NCBI GenBank assembly: GCA_020284085.1
Contig: JACEVL010000671.1
Span: forward strand, 1,456,001-1,520,000
Length of the DNA: 64,000 nucleotides
Direction of reading: 5' to 3'
DNA from: Aporrectodea caliginosa
Taxonomy: Eukaryota > Annelida > Clitellata > Crassiclitellata > Lumbricidae
The notes under the pieces were generated by a model, which was not told where the DNA came from, made no database searches, and saw only the letters and a program-made list of their open reading frames with translations. The translations under genes were made by a program, and so were the position numbers. Of this stretch, positions 23,823 through 36,994 are shown piece after piece (positions within the stretch are counted from its first letter, which is position 1; every line of letters begins with the position of its first letter).

Positions 23823-25514
23823 ATGAACGCTGATCGCGTAATGAGTAGGCTAATGACTCGTTGTAAACGCTACACCCGTTGCAAGTTGCAGCATCTAGTT
23901 TTGTCGACTGCAACCTTTGCTATCCTCCTATACACTATCACTATCCTGGGATTCGCTTCATTCTACTTCTCCAATCCTACACCAGACGGCAGTCATGACA
24001 ATCTCCAACGAACAAAGACACCGGAAACAGTCGAAACTGTTTCGGCGTACAAAACCGAAATGGTTTATAGAATAGTCGCTCGCTTTCTGGAAAACATGCC
24101 GAAACGAAAGAAGACGCTTCCAGACCGTTTGGATAGACCGCCAATTACCAAAACATTCCATGAAAGATCGCAAGTTGTTTCGGCGTATAAAGCCAAAACG
24201 GTTTCGGGAACAACCACCACCATTTCCGTGAGGAAGTCGAAACGCAAGCAGAAACATCCTGCAGACCGCCTGGATAAGGTTCCTGTCGCCGCAAAGTCCT
24301 TCAACAACAGGAACCTCACTCTGAATAAGCTCACCACACTCGCCAAAATTTCACAAACTATGAACAATACATTACAATACAACACAATAGGCCTACATTA
24401 CAGCCGCAGGAAGTGGTCAGTAACAGGACTAGACGATTTACTCCGACTCCCTCGACACGACCCCAGTTCCAGCGACCCTCCCATCAACCCCCACACCTTC
24501 CGCTACATCCTGAACCCCGTTGACCTTTGTACCCGAGGTCGTGAACCCTTCCTACTGGCCTACGTGCACACGGCACCGTCCCACTTCCGCCACCGCATGG
24601 CCATCAGACGAACCTGGGGCAACGGAAGTCACTACGCCGTATCCTTCCGCCTCGTCTTCTTCATCGGAAAACCGCTCAAAGAAAGCGAACAAGAGCGCGT
24701 CTTCGCGGAGGCAAATCGATACGGCGATATCGTCCAAGAGGATTTCGTCGATTCGTACTTTAATCTCACGTACAAGGCTGTGGCGGCGCTAAAGTGGGTC
24801 AGTGAGCACTGTTCCCGTGCGACCTATGTCCTGAAAGCAGACGACGATATTTTTGTCAACATGTTTGCGCTGCTTGAGATTCTACAACGGCGCAGTAACT
24901 TACTCGACAATCCTACACGTTTGGCAAGTCAGCAGCCATATTTACGTCCTAGAAACTCGCCTAAGAATTTAACGAAATCGCCCATTCGTCCTGAAAAGTC
25001 ACCAAATCGTCCTAAAAATTTGCCGAATCGCATTGAGAACTTGCCAGATGGTCGTAAAAACTCGACCAATCGTTCTAAAAACGCGCCAAATCGCCCGAAA
25101 GACTCCATTCTTTGCTTGATCCAAGAGAGGTTGCCAGTGATGCGCTGGGGAAAATGGCGAATCGATCGAAATTACTGGAAAGACGACTTCTATCCGCCAT
25201 TTTGCGCGGGAGCCGCCTACGTCATGACCTCTGACGTCATCGTCGCCCTCTACCGAGAATCGCTCGGCGTTCCCAATTACGTCATCGACGACGTCTACGT
25301 CACGGGGTTTCTCGTGATGCGCCTGCATCACGTGACCCGGGTTCAGCTGTCACAGTTCTACGCGCTCTTCAGAGCGAAGCCTCTCGATGACGTCACCGAG
25401 TCTGAATGGCGGGAAAAGTTTATCTTCTACCACAGCAAATCGCACGACGAATACGTAACGACGTGGAGACGCCTGGTGGCAATGTACTATCAACGAAATA
25501 TACGACTTAGATGA
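23823..25514 (+). CDS. GT31 beta-1,3-galactosyltransferase-type glycosyltransferase, single exon
   Basis: Type II Golgi membrane enzyme expected to transfer Gal or GlcNAc from a UDP-sugar in beta-1,3 linkage; the exact substrate cannot be told. First in-frame ATG at 23823, 563 aa, no intron. Residues 25-49 form the signal anchor. The stem (about 50-210) has a tandem duplication (residues 73-118 and 119-164). The catalytic domain shows the GT31 motifs in order: FLLAYVHTAPSHFRHRMAIR, RTWG, EDFVDSYFNLTYKA, the metal-binding DDD at 340-342 in KADDDIFVN, FCAGAAYVMTSDV, and DDVYVTGF. Between DDD and the CAG motif sits an unusual Lys/Asn/Pro-rich insertion (residues 375-428) encoded by a 21-bp repeat. 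The family is clear; the paralogue is not, although the B3GALT/B3GNT group is nearest. Confidence 0.88.
   Translation: MNADRVMSRLMTRCKRYTRCKLQHLVLSTATFAILLYTITILGFASFYFSNPTPDGSHDNLQRTKTPETVETVSAYKTEMVYRIVARFLENMPKRKKTLPDRLDRPPITKTFHERSQVVSAYKAKTVSGTTTTISVRKSKRKQKHPADRLDKVPVAAKSFNNRNLTLNKLTTLAKISQTMNNTLQYNTIGLHYSRRKWSVTGLDDLLRLPRHDPSSSDPPINPHTFRYILNPVDLCTRGREPFLLAYVHTAPSHFRHRMAIRRTWGNGSHYAVSFRLVFFIGKPLKESEQERVFAEANRYGDIVQEDFVDSYFNLTYKAVAALKWVSEHCSRATYVLKADDDIFVNMFALLEILQRRSNLLDNPTRLASQQPYLRPRNSPKNLTKSPIRPEKSPNRPKNLPNRIENLPDGRKNSTNRSKNAPNRPKDSILCLIQERLPVMRWGKWRIDRNYWKDDFYPPFCAGAAYVMTSDVIVALYRESLGVPNYVIDDVYVTGFLVMRLHHVTRVQLSQFYALFRAKPLDDVTESEWREKFIFYHSKSHDEYVTTWRRLVAMYYQRNIRLR
24039..24314 (+). 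repeat. 138-bp coding duplication in the GT31 stem
   Basis: Units begin at 24039 and 24177, both with gtttcggcgta, and stay in frame (46 codons each). Protein units begin VSAYK. They share LPDRLD/PADRLD and a following hydrophobic-Lys stretch. Confidence 0.75.
24945..25106 (+). repeat. 21-bp coding minisatellite inside the GT31 catalytic domain
   Basis: Seven full units plus one 15-bp partial, starting at 24945, 24966, 24987, 25008, 25029, 25050, 25071 and 25092. Each encodes a heptapeptide close to RPKNSPN. Units diverge at the DNA level but never break frame. Confidence 0.9.
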
Positions 25515-26500
25515 AGCAATTACTATATGTGATAACACACTGGCGTAGAGAGCGAGTCCACAGTTTAACGGCAGCTTATGACAACATAGGCCGTTGCCGC
25601 CGACAAAGATTAGTTTTGGCATATTACAGCATATTACTATATACATAAACAAACGAATAAATACAAGTAACAACAACAGGCCTAAATAGGTAAAATCCTT
25701 CCTTGGCAAGTCAAATTTTGGCCCACACTCGCCAATAACGACTCTGCTACAAGATGTCGTTAAACACTGTTCCTACTGGACACCTTTTTAACGCCTCCAC
25801 ACTACGATATATAAACTGCAATAACTATTTGGTCTTCCCTTTTAGGCAGCCTGGACTTGTAAGTTCGACGTCAATCATGGCCCTGGCAGCCATAAGGTGT
25901 CGTGAAACAATGGTAACTACTAGCCTCGTAGCCTACACTTCTGCGAATTGTTCTCCTTATACGCCGTACAGACGTCTTTGGTAATTTCAATTATCGCATT
26001 CTGAAATAATAGGCCACGATGAAAGCGAAATTCTGCCTTATATTATTTGTGTAGCCTTTAACTTTCTTCAATTTATCCAAATTTGCTATTTAAAAGCGAT
26101 TACAGAGAACGCCAAATTCCGACATATTCCGCGAAAACCACGATAGTTGTTAGGCTTATTAGGCTATTAGTTCACGGGTTGTTGTACAAAAAATCTACCT
26201 CATCTAAACATGCTAATAAGCTAAGCTTATGCAGGTCAGTGTGGTCACATAGCCTAATTATCACATAATATATTCGCAAAGCTATCTTTCCTTTAGTTGA
26301 CCAAAGCTGAGATATACGATGGTGGATGACCTCTCAAGATGAATGCAGAGCGAAAACAGATGACAAGATGTGCACGTCTGAATAAAACTAGATTTTTGGT
26401 TTAATTATATTAAACTGCTGCCAAATAATCGTTGATGCCAAAAGTTAAATCTTTATTTTAAGCAACGTTACATGCCATGTTTTCACGACAATCAAGCATT
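25515..26500. other. 3' flank of the glycosyltransferase gene
   Basis: A candidate AATAAA signal lies at 25656-25661. No further gene or clear repeat is seen up to the (AAT)n tract. Confidence 0.45.
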
Positions 26501-26520
26501 TTTAAAAATTCTTATCTTGT

Positions 26521-26521
<1 letters not shown>

Positions 26522-26561
<40 letters not shown>

Positions 26562-26612
26562 CATGTATACCTCGGGGCAAAAAAAAAAAAATAATAATAA
26601 TAATAATAATTT
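26522..26612. repeat. (AAT)n microsatellite
   Basis: Two AAT runs separated by a short unique segment and an A run. Confidence 0.9.
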
Positions 26613-26629
26613 TAGTCAACGAAAACAGA

Positions 26630-26635
26630 TTTATT
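26630..26635 (-). terminator. Candidate polyadenylation signal of the KCTD3-like gene
   Basis: AATAAA on the - strand about 190 bases past the stop codon. This is the nearest well-formed signal. No transcript evidence is available. Confidence 0.4.
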
Positions 26636-26821
26636 TCTCCAGAGCATTTTAAGTCTCAGAGGGTAATAATCATTGTACCTCAAGAAAACAATACAAAGAC
26701 AATTTTAACAAATACTGTATTAACAACACTTTGTATTAATAATAAAAGAGGAAAAGTATAGCTTTCCCACTGGCTCACAACTGAAGATAATCTTCCCCAA
26801 ACCCGCCCCAAAGTACCAGAT

Positions 26822-29800
26822 CTATTCGTCCTGAAACCTTGCCACGTCCTCCTCCTCCTCCTCCTGCTCGGTCTCTGGGGCGGCTACGGCGGCAGCGGCG
26901 GTCGAACTGTCCGCCGCAGTGGCCGCCAGCCTGGCAGTGCTCGACGCGACCGATGCGCTCCCCGTCGCCACCACCTGTCTCGACGGCGTCTCCGCCAGGA
27001 AGCGTCGTCTGAGCGCCTGCGGTGTGTACTGGGCGCCTGGTCCGCCGATCGCCATGACGTAGGGAGAGGGACTGACGCTAGGGGTCGTTGAACGTGAGTT
27101 GCTCAGATCGCACTGATCGACGAGGTGCATCAGTTCGTCTGGCGTTGGACCACCGACCGTTGACTCATTGCCTGAAAAATGGATCGATAGATTGGGTTAG
27201 TGGAGAGGAAGGAAAAAGTCATGAGGTAAAAACTGGAAGCGGGTCAAGGCGTGGAAATGTGTTAAAAATGATGAAGGAGCTAAAAACGACGAACAGATCG
27301 GTTGAAGGGCAGTATACAAATCCTCCGTTAATCTATTTGTAACTGTAATAGGAAATTTATATAGCGCCATTTCAAGATAGACTCATCACCTAACAAAGTG
27401 ACCTGACGTCAAAACTGATGAAAAACGATCACCAATACATTATACAGAGGTCAATATTCACCAGACAAAGTGCCAGCACACATGCATAGAATCCAATCTT
27501 CACAACTTCTATAGAGCCAATACAAATGCAAACAACATTAAAGAATACATGTCCATTCTCTCTTCTCCACCCCAATTCCATACACTTTGCCGCTTTATTG
27601 TTGGCATTCCTGAGCTTTACATTCTGACTTGAAACGGAACTTGACAGTACTACTGACTTCACAAAATTTCTGACGCTGCATTTGTTAGTAAGCTCTTTTC
27701 ACGATTTAGCTCTATTGAGCGCTCAAGAAGTTGACTGTAAAACGTAAACTGAAGGCGTGAAGAGCTCTTTCAAACCATACCTGTGGACTTGTTGGACAAT
27801 TCGAGTGCGGTTGAAAGATCCCAGATCTGCAAGCAGACAAAAACACAACTTAACCAAACCAAAATCCCGGACAAGCATAATGGAACTTCGGTGGGTTTTC
27901 AAAACGTTTGTCCAACCCAACAGACAAGCCAAATTAAAAAATTTTGTAAAGTATTTATGCACTTAATTATAACTTTTAGTATGTATGAATGTATTTATGC
28001 TTATTTATGTATCTATGTACACAAGTAAGCATGGATATGTATGTATGTATGTAGGCGTACGTATCTGAAAGTATGTATGTAAGTGTATAACATACATATG
28101 AATGCATGTATTAAGTTTTGTATGTATGTTGTATTTTCGTATTAAAGCATTCACACAGCTCCTTTTGTGACCTTCTCTAACCCGCCCACCTGCATGTCAA
28201 GGTGTATAGCCAATCACCGTGACCAATCATATAGCACCGTTTCTCACCTGCATCGTTCCGTTGCAGTGTCCCGTGAAGAGATAGCGCCTCGGCCTCGATC
28301 CCATCCGACTCGATCCTTCACACTCGTGTATGCAGAATGCGGTTATGATCGACTGATCGACCGATCGTATGACGCAGACCCTATGTCAACACAACATAAA
28401 TCGGGCAATTTATATAGCACCGGTCCATCACACAAACACAGGCTCTACTTATATAGCACTAATACTCACACTTAGAGGAAAACACAATCCTGAGAGTACG
28501 ATACCTGTCTCACAGAAGTCCAAAGATAATATTAGAACCATTTTCAATCCTAACTACTGATTGAAGCCTTGGACATTATGAGCCCGGTGCTATAGATTAT
28601 AGAAGTCCGCAGATTAGATTAGATTCGAACCGTTTTCCTGTTGACGAGAGTCGAACGAAGACCTGGTCTGTCTCAGGGACCACTTTCTGCACAAAGACCT
28701 GTTGGTCGTCCTTCTCACCAAATGGACCTACCACCAACAACAGGTATTTCAGATATATGGTATGGTAACAGAAGATACGGTAGTGCAGGGCATTAAAGGG
28801 CATAACTAGGCCAGAGCGTAGAGTAGGGATGGGCAGCATAGGGTAGGGTAGTGCAGAGAAGGGTAGGTAGGTAGGTTGGGGTAGGTAGGGTGAAGTAGAG
28901 TATGGGTATCCAGGGCAGGTCTTTCGAGACTTACAAAAGGCTCTCATATACATACATAAACACATACAGTGTACAGCAAAACAAGGGGCAGTGTAGGGCT
29001 AATCAGGAGGCTGTGGGTATGGAAGGCAGTGGTATGGTAAGGCATAGAAGGTGTGTAGGGTAGGGTAGGATAAAGCAAGTAACAGCAAGACATACCACTC
29101 ATGATCAGGTGGTCTAAGGCTCTAAGCCGAATAAGGCAAATGAAAGGTAAGATAATGGCTTACAACATGATCAGATCATATCAAAATACCACATGAGTGG
29201 ATCATACCAAAATACAAAATGATCAGGTCATACTAAAATACCTAACGATCAGATCATAACAAAATATCATCGTGAGGTATTTTAGTATAACAAAATATCA
29301 CATGATCAGATCATAACAAAATACCACACAACCAGATCATACCAAAATACCACATGATTGGATCATACCAAAATACCACAAGATCAGATCATACTAAAAT
29401 ACCACATGATTGGATCATACCAAAATACCACAAGATCAGATCATACCACAATACCACAAGATCAGATCATACCACAATACCACAAGATCAGATCATACCA
29501 CAATACCTCACGATCAGATAATACCAGAGCATCACATGATCAGACTATATACCAAGATCGTTGAGATTAACGCTAACCGAAATCGTTCCCAGTGGCATAA
29601 GATGCTGGTGACGTAGGATCTTCAACAGAGATGATCTTGAACGAAGCAAGTGGCATCGATCCTGGCTGTGTGCTGATCATACCGCGGAAGCGCGTCACGC
29701 TCCAGCTGCGCACATGATTATACTCGGCACAAACTGGAAAAGCAAAAGTTCCAGGTATAGCACGCCATCTGGGGTAAAAATTTATCGATTCTGATTTGTC

Positions 29801-32800
29801 TATTATTTCGTAAACTGTTTTTAAATTATGAAGAATCAATTTATGTAATAATCTATTTAAAAAATTCATTTCCTTATTTACTTAGCAGTTCATAAAAACA
29901 TCAATTTATTAATTTATTTTATTTAATCATTTATTTAATCATTTATTTATTTATCGGTAATTATCAAATTAGCTGTAAAATTATTATTAATTTATTTAAT
30001 TTTAAGCATACAATATTTGACCCCAAAAAATAACACACAGGAAATAAACATTAAAAGAATCTGTCGGGAAATTTTTAATCACCAAAGGATCATTTTTACC
30101 TTTGGGCAAAACAGATCAAATTGTTATACAAAGGCAGTCCTTTGGGTAAAAAATAATTTTAAAAAATTGAAAGAATAATAACAATAATAGCAATTACAAT
30201 AATAATAATACGCATACATAATCTCCAGAAATTTTTTAATCTTGAAATAAAATTTCTTTCACAGGCAAAAAATAAAATCAGTTTCCGAAATCTTTCTAAA
30301 TCCTCAAGAGCTGTTTCTGCCTCAGGCATAAAAACGAGATCGAGATCGTACGCACAGAGGATCAGAGGCTAAGACAAACCGGCGACGAGGTGTTTCTCGG
30401 AGATCATGACCTTGTTGACTGGGCAGCAGTGGACCGTGAAGGTCTGGAAGAGCTGAGGACCCTGGCCAAAGGTCGTCTCCGGGTGTTGAACTATGACCCG
30501 AACAGTGCCACCGCTCGTTCCGTAGGCGATCTCGATCCAGTTTCCACTGCACCCGATAAACTGCTGATCTGATCGAAAGAACGAACAAATGCTGAATGGT
30601 GGGTGATTAAGCCTAGGTTAATTAGGGTAAGACATTGCAGATAAGGGTAGGTAATAGGTATGGTAGGGTAACTGTGACAGAACAAGGTATGGTAGGGTAT
30701 GAAAAAGCACAGCAAGATAGAGTAGAGTAAGATAGGGCAGGGTAGGGTAGAGTAGATCAAGGCAAGACAGGGTAGAGATGTGTCTGTATGGAAGGGTAAG
30801 TTAGAGAAGGTTAAGGTAGATCAAAGCAAGACATGATAGGGTAGGATAGAGTAGGGTAGACAGGCAGGGTATGTCAAGAAAAGGCAAGGTAGGGTAGAGT
30901 ATGGAATGGCAAAGCATGTGGGAAGAACAATGAAACGAGGGAAATAAGACTGACTTTAAAAGTGTAGAGTTGGTTCACACTTAACTCAAGGCTCAGGCCA
31001 GATTTCCTACCATAAGTACAACAAATAAAACCAAGTTAAATAAATAAAATAAATAAACAAAACTAAAATAAATTAAATTACATTAAATAAAAATAAATAA
31101 ATAGCAGTGAATCGGATGGAGTAACTGACTGGCTTTAGGAGTGAGGTAGACGCTGAGGGCAGTGATGCGATCTCCAGCCGGGTCTTTGTACAACTCCGTC
31201 ACCAGAAGATCGTTGTCTTTCATACGCAACGGAAACTTCTGCATATCTACAACAATGCAACAAAGATATCCGACGCGTGACTTCCAATAACAGTAAAGGT
31301 AACACACTTTGAATACCGGTAACGGTAACATGCTTTGAATATCGGTAAAGGTAACACACTTTGAATAATGGTGAAATAACAGTTCCTTACCTTAACTTCT
31401 GTTACCTTACCTTAGTTATAACAAACACAAATATACAGACATACATATATATATATATATATATATATCAGGACTAGTTCGACATGCATGCAGATATTCA
31501 AACAAACATACAAACAAACAAACTTTGCCTAATCCTACTTTACCTCCTTGCATTATCTTAATTATATCACCTTACTGTATATCTCATCTATTCACTTTAT
31601 GATACCTACTAAATACCTACTAGAATTACTCTACCGAGCAGGGTAATTGTAGCAGGTATGGTAAAGTACCTTAGCTACCTATCCAACTTCAACTACACTC
31701 AACTCTTGAGTTCCCTTATCTAACCATAATTGCCACAATTACCTCAATTTACCTAAACTTACCTTACCTCTTGGAATATTGAGAGAAACATACCAATATT
31801 GTAAATGGATCCGTTTTCGCAACCAAGCAACAGCAACGAACCCGTTGTATCGTAACTTGTAATTGGGACAACATCCTGATTCTGCGTAACAACAAAATTA
31901 CACTCTGCATGTATTGTAACGTAAATAATATGCAGTAATACTTAAACACAAGCATAGTGACCTGAGACGTAAACTTGTACGTAACACCGCAAGATGGTAA
32001 CTCAGATGTAAACCCATGCGTGATTTCTGTAAGGTGTAAAACGGTAATTCCTCCAGAAATAAACCTATATGTAATTCAATACGATGCGTCATAAGTTTTA
32101 ATCAGGTAAATCCATATATAATTTCATAAGCTGTAAACCAGCATGTAATGTTTTACAATGTAAACCCGTATATACCATAAGCGTCGTTACCTGCCAGTTC
32201 TGGGTCATTGCGTGCCAGACGCCAAACTTCCCAGTTCGGCTCAAAGCCACCAGATGGCTACCAATGAAGAAGAGAGAATTGACGTCAACTGTCAAACTGA
32301 AACGACCTAAATTAAAAAAATACAATCCAAAACAATATTATGCAATACAATGCAATTCCAATGTAAGGGGCCGTCCATAATACAATGCAAGGCTATTTTT
32401 GACGCACTCCCCTGTCACAAACTGATGCAAAACTCGGATGCCCCCCCAAAGTACGTCACACTTTCAACATAGAAATAATAATACTTCCGAAAGCAAGGCT
32501 AATACATAAACAAGGCTTCGCAACAGCATTATTACTAGCGCTCCTAGCGAGAGGAATCGTGAAAACACATTCAGGAGATATGAATTTCATGCTATTTTGA
32601 CATAAAACTAATTAAAATGTTTCAGAAAATTTTTGAAAATTATTTTTAAAGCTATGAAATTCTACAAAAAAAATAAAAATAAATTATAAATAAAATAAAA
32701 ATAAATAAATGTGTGACGTCACACATGGCCTGTCCCCCTCCCCTGTGCCACAAACTGTCACACTTTCTTAAACCCCCTCCCCTGGGCGTGACCGTACTTT

Positions 32801-35800
32801 ATGGCGATGGTCAACCCTCAAATATGATACAATGCAATTCCTACGCAATACAATGCAATACAAAGCAAGACTAAGTAATACAATATAATGCAAGAAAGTG
32901 ATGTACAATGAGAAGCAATGCTTTGCAACACAATGCAATACAATAAACAAAAACCAAAGAAAGTAGAGTACCAATAAGAAATTTAATAGCTTTACACTCA
33001 GTTGCATGCCCTAAGATTTAAAAATCATTTACCAAAAAATCATAAACAAATAACAATCTGCAACTCCTTGTGGTAAAGCGTTGTCTACGAACCGACTTCT
33101 CTCGTCCGTTGTCCGTTGTCGCTGATCTGCCAGAGCTGGACAACGCTCTCGAAGTTGACAGCCAACATACGACTGCAACCCTCCTGACCTGGGTTCATGA
33201 CCTTGGCATTGAGGGCGATGTTATCAACCGTCAGGTCGATGTAGGGACTCGTCCAGGTCAAGTTCCACCCAAGCGTGTCCTTCAGGCTGGATAAACAATG
33301 CAGTTTAGTAAGTATATATGCATCTTATCATTCATGTAGCACCTTTTCAATACCACTCAAAGTGGCTGAACATGTGTATCTACCTGGCTATTTATATAGC
33401 ACCTTTTGGAAATGTCTGCGTTCTAATCTACTGCATTGTATTGTATCGTATTGTATGATAGTGCATTGTATTGCTATGCATTATATTCTATTGCATTGTA
33501 CCGGATGTATGCCATTGCACTGCACTGCAATGTATGGCATTGTATCGTATTGCACTGTATGCTATTGTATTGTATCGTATTGCTTTGCATTGTATTCTAT
33601 TGCATTGGATTGTGATGAGTCATACTGCATTGCACTGTACTTTATTGCATTGACTTGTATAGCATTCTATTATACGGCATTATGGGAAGTCATTTTGCAT
33701 TGTGTGCATAGTGTTGGCAGCAGTGACTGACCGGTAGAGACTGACGAAATGTGGAAAGGCGACGGCCAGCCAGTTGAAGTGACCCTTGATGATCGTCACA
33801 CGCAGTGGGTGGTTCGCGTAGGACCCTGGAGGAGAAGAAGATGCAAAGATATAAAAATAACAAAAGATACGGGTATATACACATAAATACATTCGGTGAT
33901 ACACTGTAAGAATACGTGAATAGTAATACGACCAAAGATAAAGGATACAATCAAAGACACAAGGATATAATCAGTGAAACATGCATACACCCAAATATAT
34001 ACAAACAAACTCAATCAGTTATACAACTCAAAGAAACCAATATAAGCTCGGACATGTATCTACCTAAAAAATACATCTCGGAACTGTACTCAAGAATAAA
34101 TGTATAATTTGGATATACAGGAACATGAATAGCTGGAATCATAACCTACACTGACCTCCACCTCTTCCACTTCGCAGATCTGTTAGATTCATTGAGGCAC
34201 CCATCCGCAAATCCGTCGGAGAAAGCGCGCCACTGATCGTGTGCCTAGAAAATACCACATAATTTTATGTTATTTATTATTTTCATTTATTTTATTTATT
34301 ATTTTTTAAATGAGCAGTAGGACAGATGGGCGCTTTGCAGGCTGCAATACAGTTAAATACGACACCTGTTTAACTTCTTATCATCTGCTAATAATACATC
34401 ATGTAATCTTACTGCATACTTGTCAGTCTGAATTAATAAATTGAATATTTTAAAAAATGTCCCTCCTCACTTACTCACCTTGCTCGCGACAGATTACTGC
34501 GTGGATCGGAAAAAACGGAATTTGGAATGTTGATCAGTTCTGCTTCGATGCTCGTCATGGACTGGCGCTTGTCGCTAGTCACGTCTGGAAATGGAGGCGC
34601 TATGAAGAAACCACAAAAGCGAACGCTACAAAGATATCATTAAAGCAAGTGCTATGAAGAAATTTCACGACCGATCTCTGTGAAAAAATTATAAAGCTGT
34701 TGCTACGAATAAATCGCGATCACTTGCCACCAGTTACAAATATTAGTCATCGCTACGAAGAAATGACTAAAGCAAAGACATCAAGAAATTTCAGATGCTA
34801 TAAGGTGCTGACCTCGTGACCCCATGATGACACGACCTGACCCACTTGTATGATGCAGTATGATGCACAACAGCCTTGATTTTAAAGTTTAGATTATCCA
34901 ACTCTGAAGTCACAAACTGATCTAACCTATTTACCATGCAAAGCTATACAATCACAGAACAGGATCTGACCTGACCTACTTACACTGCATGGCAATGGAA
35001 TTGTCATAAGACCTGACCTGACCTACTTACCAAGCACAGCCAAGAAACTGTGGACCTGACCTACTTACCAGGCATTGCTATGGAGCCGTGGAACAGGATG
35101 CCTCCACAAGCCGGCTGCTCCAGTTCCTCACAAAGCATGAGCCGACGAACTGGAATAAGAACACCAGAAACAAAACATTAAAATTTTATAAATAAATTAA
35201 TTAAAATTTAAATCTTATCTGAAAACTTCTATAGCACCGTGAAATTAATATTACTTTATTATATTGATATATTAATCTAATCTTATATCATCCTAACGTA
35301 ATCATAATAGAATTTTACCCAAAGGTTTGATTCCGTAAAACTCGGCTTCATGTCGCAGGCTGTGGATGTCAATGTCGCTGCAACCAAAAAAACAACCATT
35401 AAATTTTCCAGATTAATTTCTATCCATTTTATTTATTTTTGTTATTTAAGGCACTTAATATGCATGCAACGATGATAATTCTGAATCTGAGGTGCTGATG
35501 TATGTTTGCTATGGGTCAAGACGGGGACATGTAAAGGCCAGACGAAAATCGGGAGATTTTACTAGTCATACAAATGACGGCAGCAAGTCAGGGTTATAAA
35601 TTATTCTTGGTGGAAATTCGATAAATAGCATTTCAACTGAATTTTCTTCATAATTTAATGTATAAATGCATCATTTATAGAGACGTTCATATCACCTGTC
35701 GTTTCAAAATGTCATGTGACTGCCATTGATTTTTATAACTCTTTTACAGCACCCTTTGGCCTTGGCTGAGCTATGGCACTATGTATACTGTCCTATTATT

Positions 35801-36994
35801 ATTGTAAGATTAATACTAGTACTAAGATAGGAATTAAGATTAAGTTTATAATTATAATTACCGTAGTATTAGTTGAGATAGGATTAAGAGTAGGATTAAG
35901 ATTAAGGTTAGATTGGCAGTTGTCGTACTTGAGCTGAATGTCTTTTGTTCGAAGATAGTTGAGTATTTTGCCAAAGAAGAACGGATCTCGATCGATAAAG
36001 ATCTGAAGATCGGGAAAAAAAACAATTTCTCTCATGATCAATACACTTAATCCTAAACGATATGGATGACTTACAATAGGTAAGGCAAGCTAAGGTAAAT
36101 TAGTAAATAAGTAAGGTCATTATAAACAGGTAAGGCACGATATGGTGAGCTACAGTAAAGTAAGGTGAGGTAAGGTAGGGCAGAGCAAAATGAGGTAAGG
36201 TAAGGTAAGATAAGGCTTGGTATTAGAGGCATTCTCTGATGGTATTAAAGCCAGGCAAAGTAATCCTGCCCATGAACAATTGATTGGGTCCATATGGGAA
36301 TATGGGTACTATACTGAACCCATGTGGGCTTTGATGGCATTAGCAGAGGAATGGCCTACATCCTAATAAAATATCTACATACCAACAGAGTCCCCAAATG
36401 TTAAAACAGATGAGATTTTGTCTGACTAACCGCTCCAGTTTCATCTTTGTGGCTTGATATTCTCCCGCTCAACAAACTGTCAACATTCCAGACAAAAATG
36501 AGAGATGTTTAATTGTAAGACTAAAGAGTAAGTGACCTGAATCACACACAGTCATTGCTAATCATTGCTAAAATACCTCCTGCCACACAGACCATATAAT
36601 TTAGCTCAGTACATAACAAACTAACTCTGAAACGTGTTTAAATTAAACTAACATGAAGCATGTATAAAATAAGCCAACCTGAAATAAGATTTTAAATAAC
36701 CAACCTGCAGAAAAATGAGTCTGGAGTGGAAGTAAGAGTCTGCCGAGAAGTACTGAATCTGTAAATGAAATAGTGCAGACAATTTTGAATTGTTCAAGCA
36801 ATCATCTGCCGTTCATATTCATTACTACCAAATTAATTATCTAATTGACTTCTATTTGAATTTCAAATCATGGATTTTCAAATAAGGTTACTTACAAAAC
36901 TTAACTCTACCGATAAAGCGCTACATAACTTGAGCGATAATTGGTTTAAAATCTACCTCTGTCCACCGACGTTGAGATGTATTATGTCCGCCAT
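26822..36994 (-). CDS. KCTD3: KCTD3/SHKBP1-family BTB and WD40 protein, 19 coding exons
   Basis: Family members are BTB scaffold proteins; human KCTD3 binds HCN3 channels and SHKBP1 binds SH3KBP1. Exons, 5' to 3': 36994-36957, 36758-36705, 36476-36431, 36002-35929, 35377-35319, 35149-35069, 34584-34479, 34244-34156, 33825-33732, 33286-33093, 32306-32191, 31881-31794, 31246-31126, 30546-30380, 29733-29578, 28727-28631, 28380-28248, 27826-27781, 27171-26822. The joined frame has 703 codons (702 aa) with no break; SHKBP1 is 707 aa. BTB domain at about 3-100: [45 protein letters not shown]40 region about 185-575: [71 protein letters not shown]. The C-terminus [19 protein letters not shown] is closer to KCTD3 than SHKBP1, followed by a Ser/Ala-rich end and an acidic [12 protein letters not shown]. 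The border of exons 13 and 14 (donor GTTACT) is the least certain. Confidence 0.93.
28030..28140. repeat. (GTAT)n microsatellite in KCTD3 intron
   Basis: Tandem gtatgtat with variants. Confidence 0.8.
29160..29560. repeat. 26-bp minisatellite in KCTD3 intron 15
   Basis: About 15 units built from atcataccaaaataccaca and tgatcag. It ends about 20 bp from the exon 15 donor (- strand). Confidence 0.85.
30600..30930. repeat. GGGTA-rich tandem repeat in KCTD3 intron 13
   Basis: Imperfect agggtagagtagg units. A similar array lies at 28795-29090. Confidence 0.7.
32330..32965. repeat. ATGCAATACA-type repeats in KCTD3 intron 10
   Basis: Degenerate acaatgcaat units flank an A/T-rich segment. A complementary-looking array (attgtattgcatt) lies at 33425-33700 in the next intron upstream in gene order. 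Confidence 0.65.
34310..34445 (+). repeat. SINE-like repeat, third copy
   Basis: Same family as 14640-14900 and 19755-19900: gctttgcaggctgc, catgtaatcttactgc, cttgtcagt, aattaataaa. Confidence 0.65.
36060..36220. repeat. AAGGTA tandem repeat in KCTD3 intron 3
   Basis: Imperfect aggtaaggta units. Confidence 0.7.

Noticed and set aside
23958..24385. - strand frames opposite the glycosyltransferase
   Set aside because: Shadows of the GT31 coding strand; no homology recognised.
29160..29560. CRISPR-like regular repeats
   Set aside because: Units are contiguous with no unique spacers, in an intron of a eukaryotic gene; this is a minisatellite.
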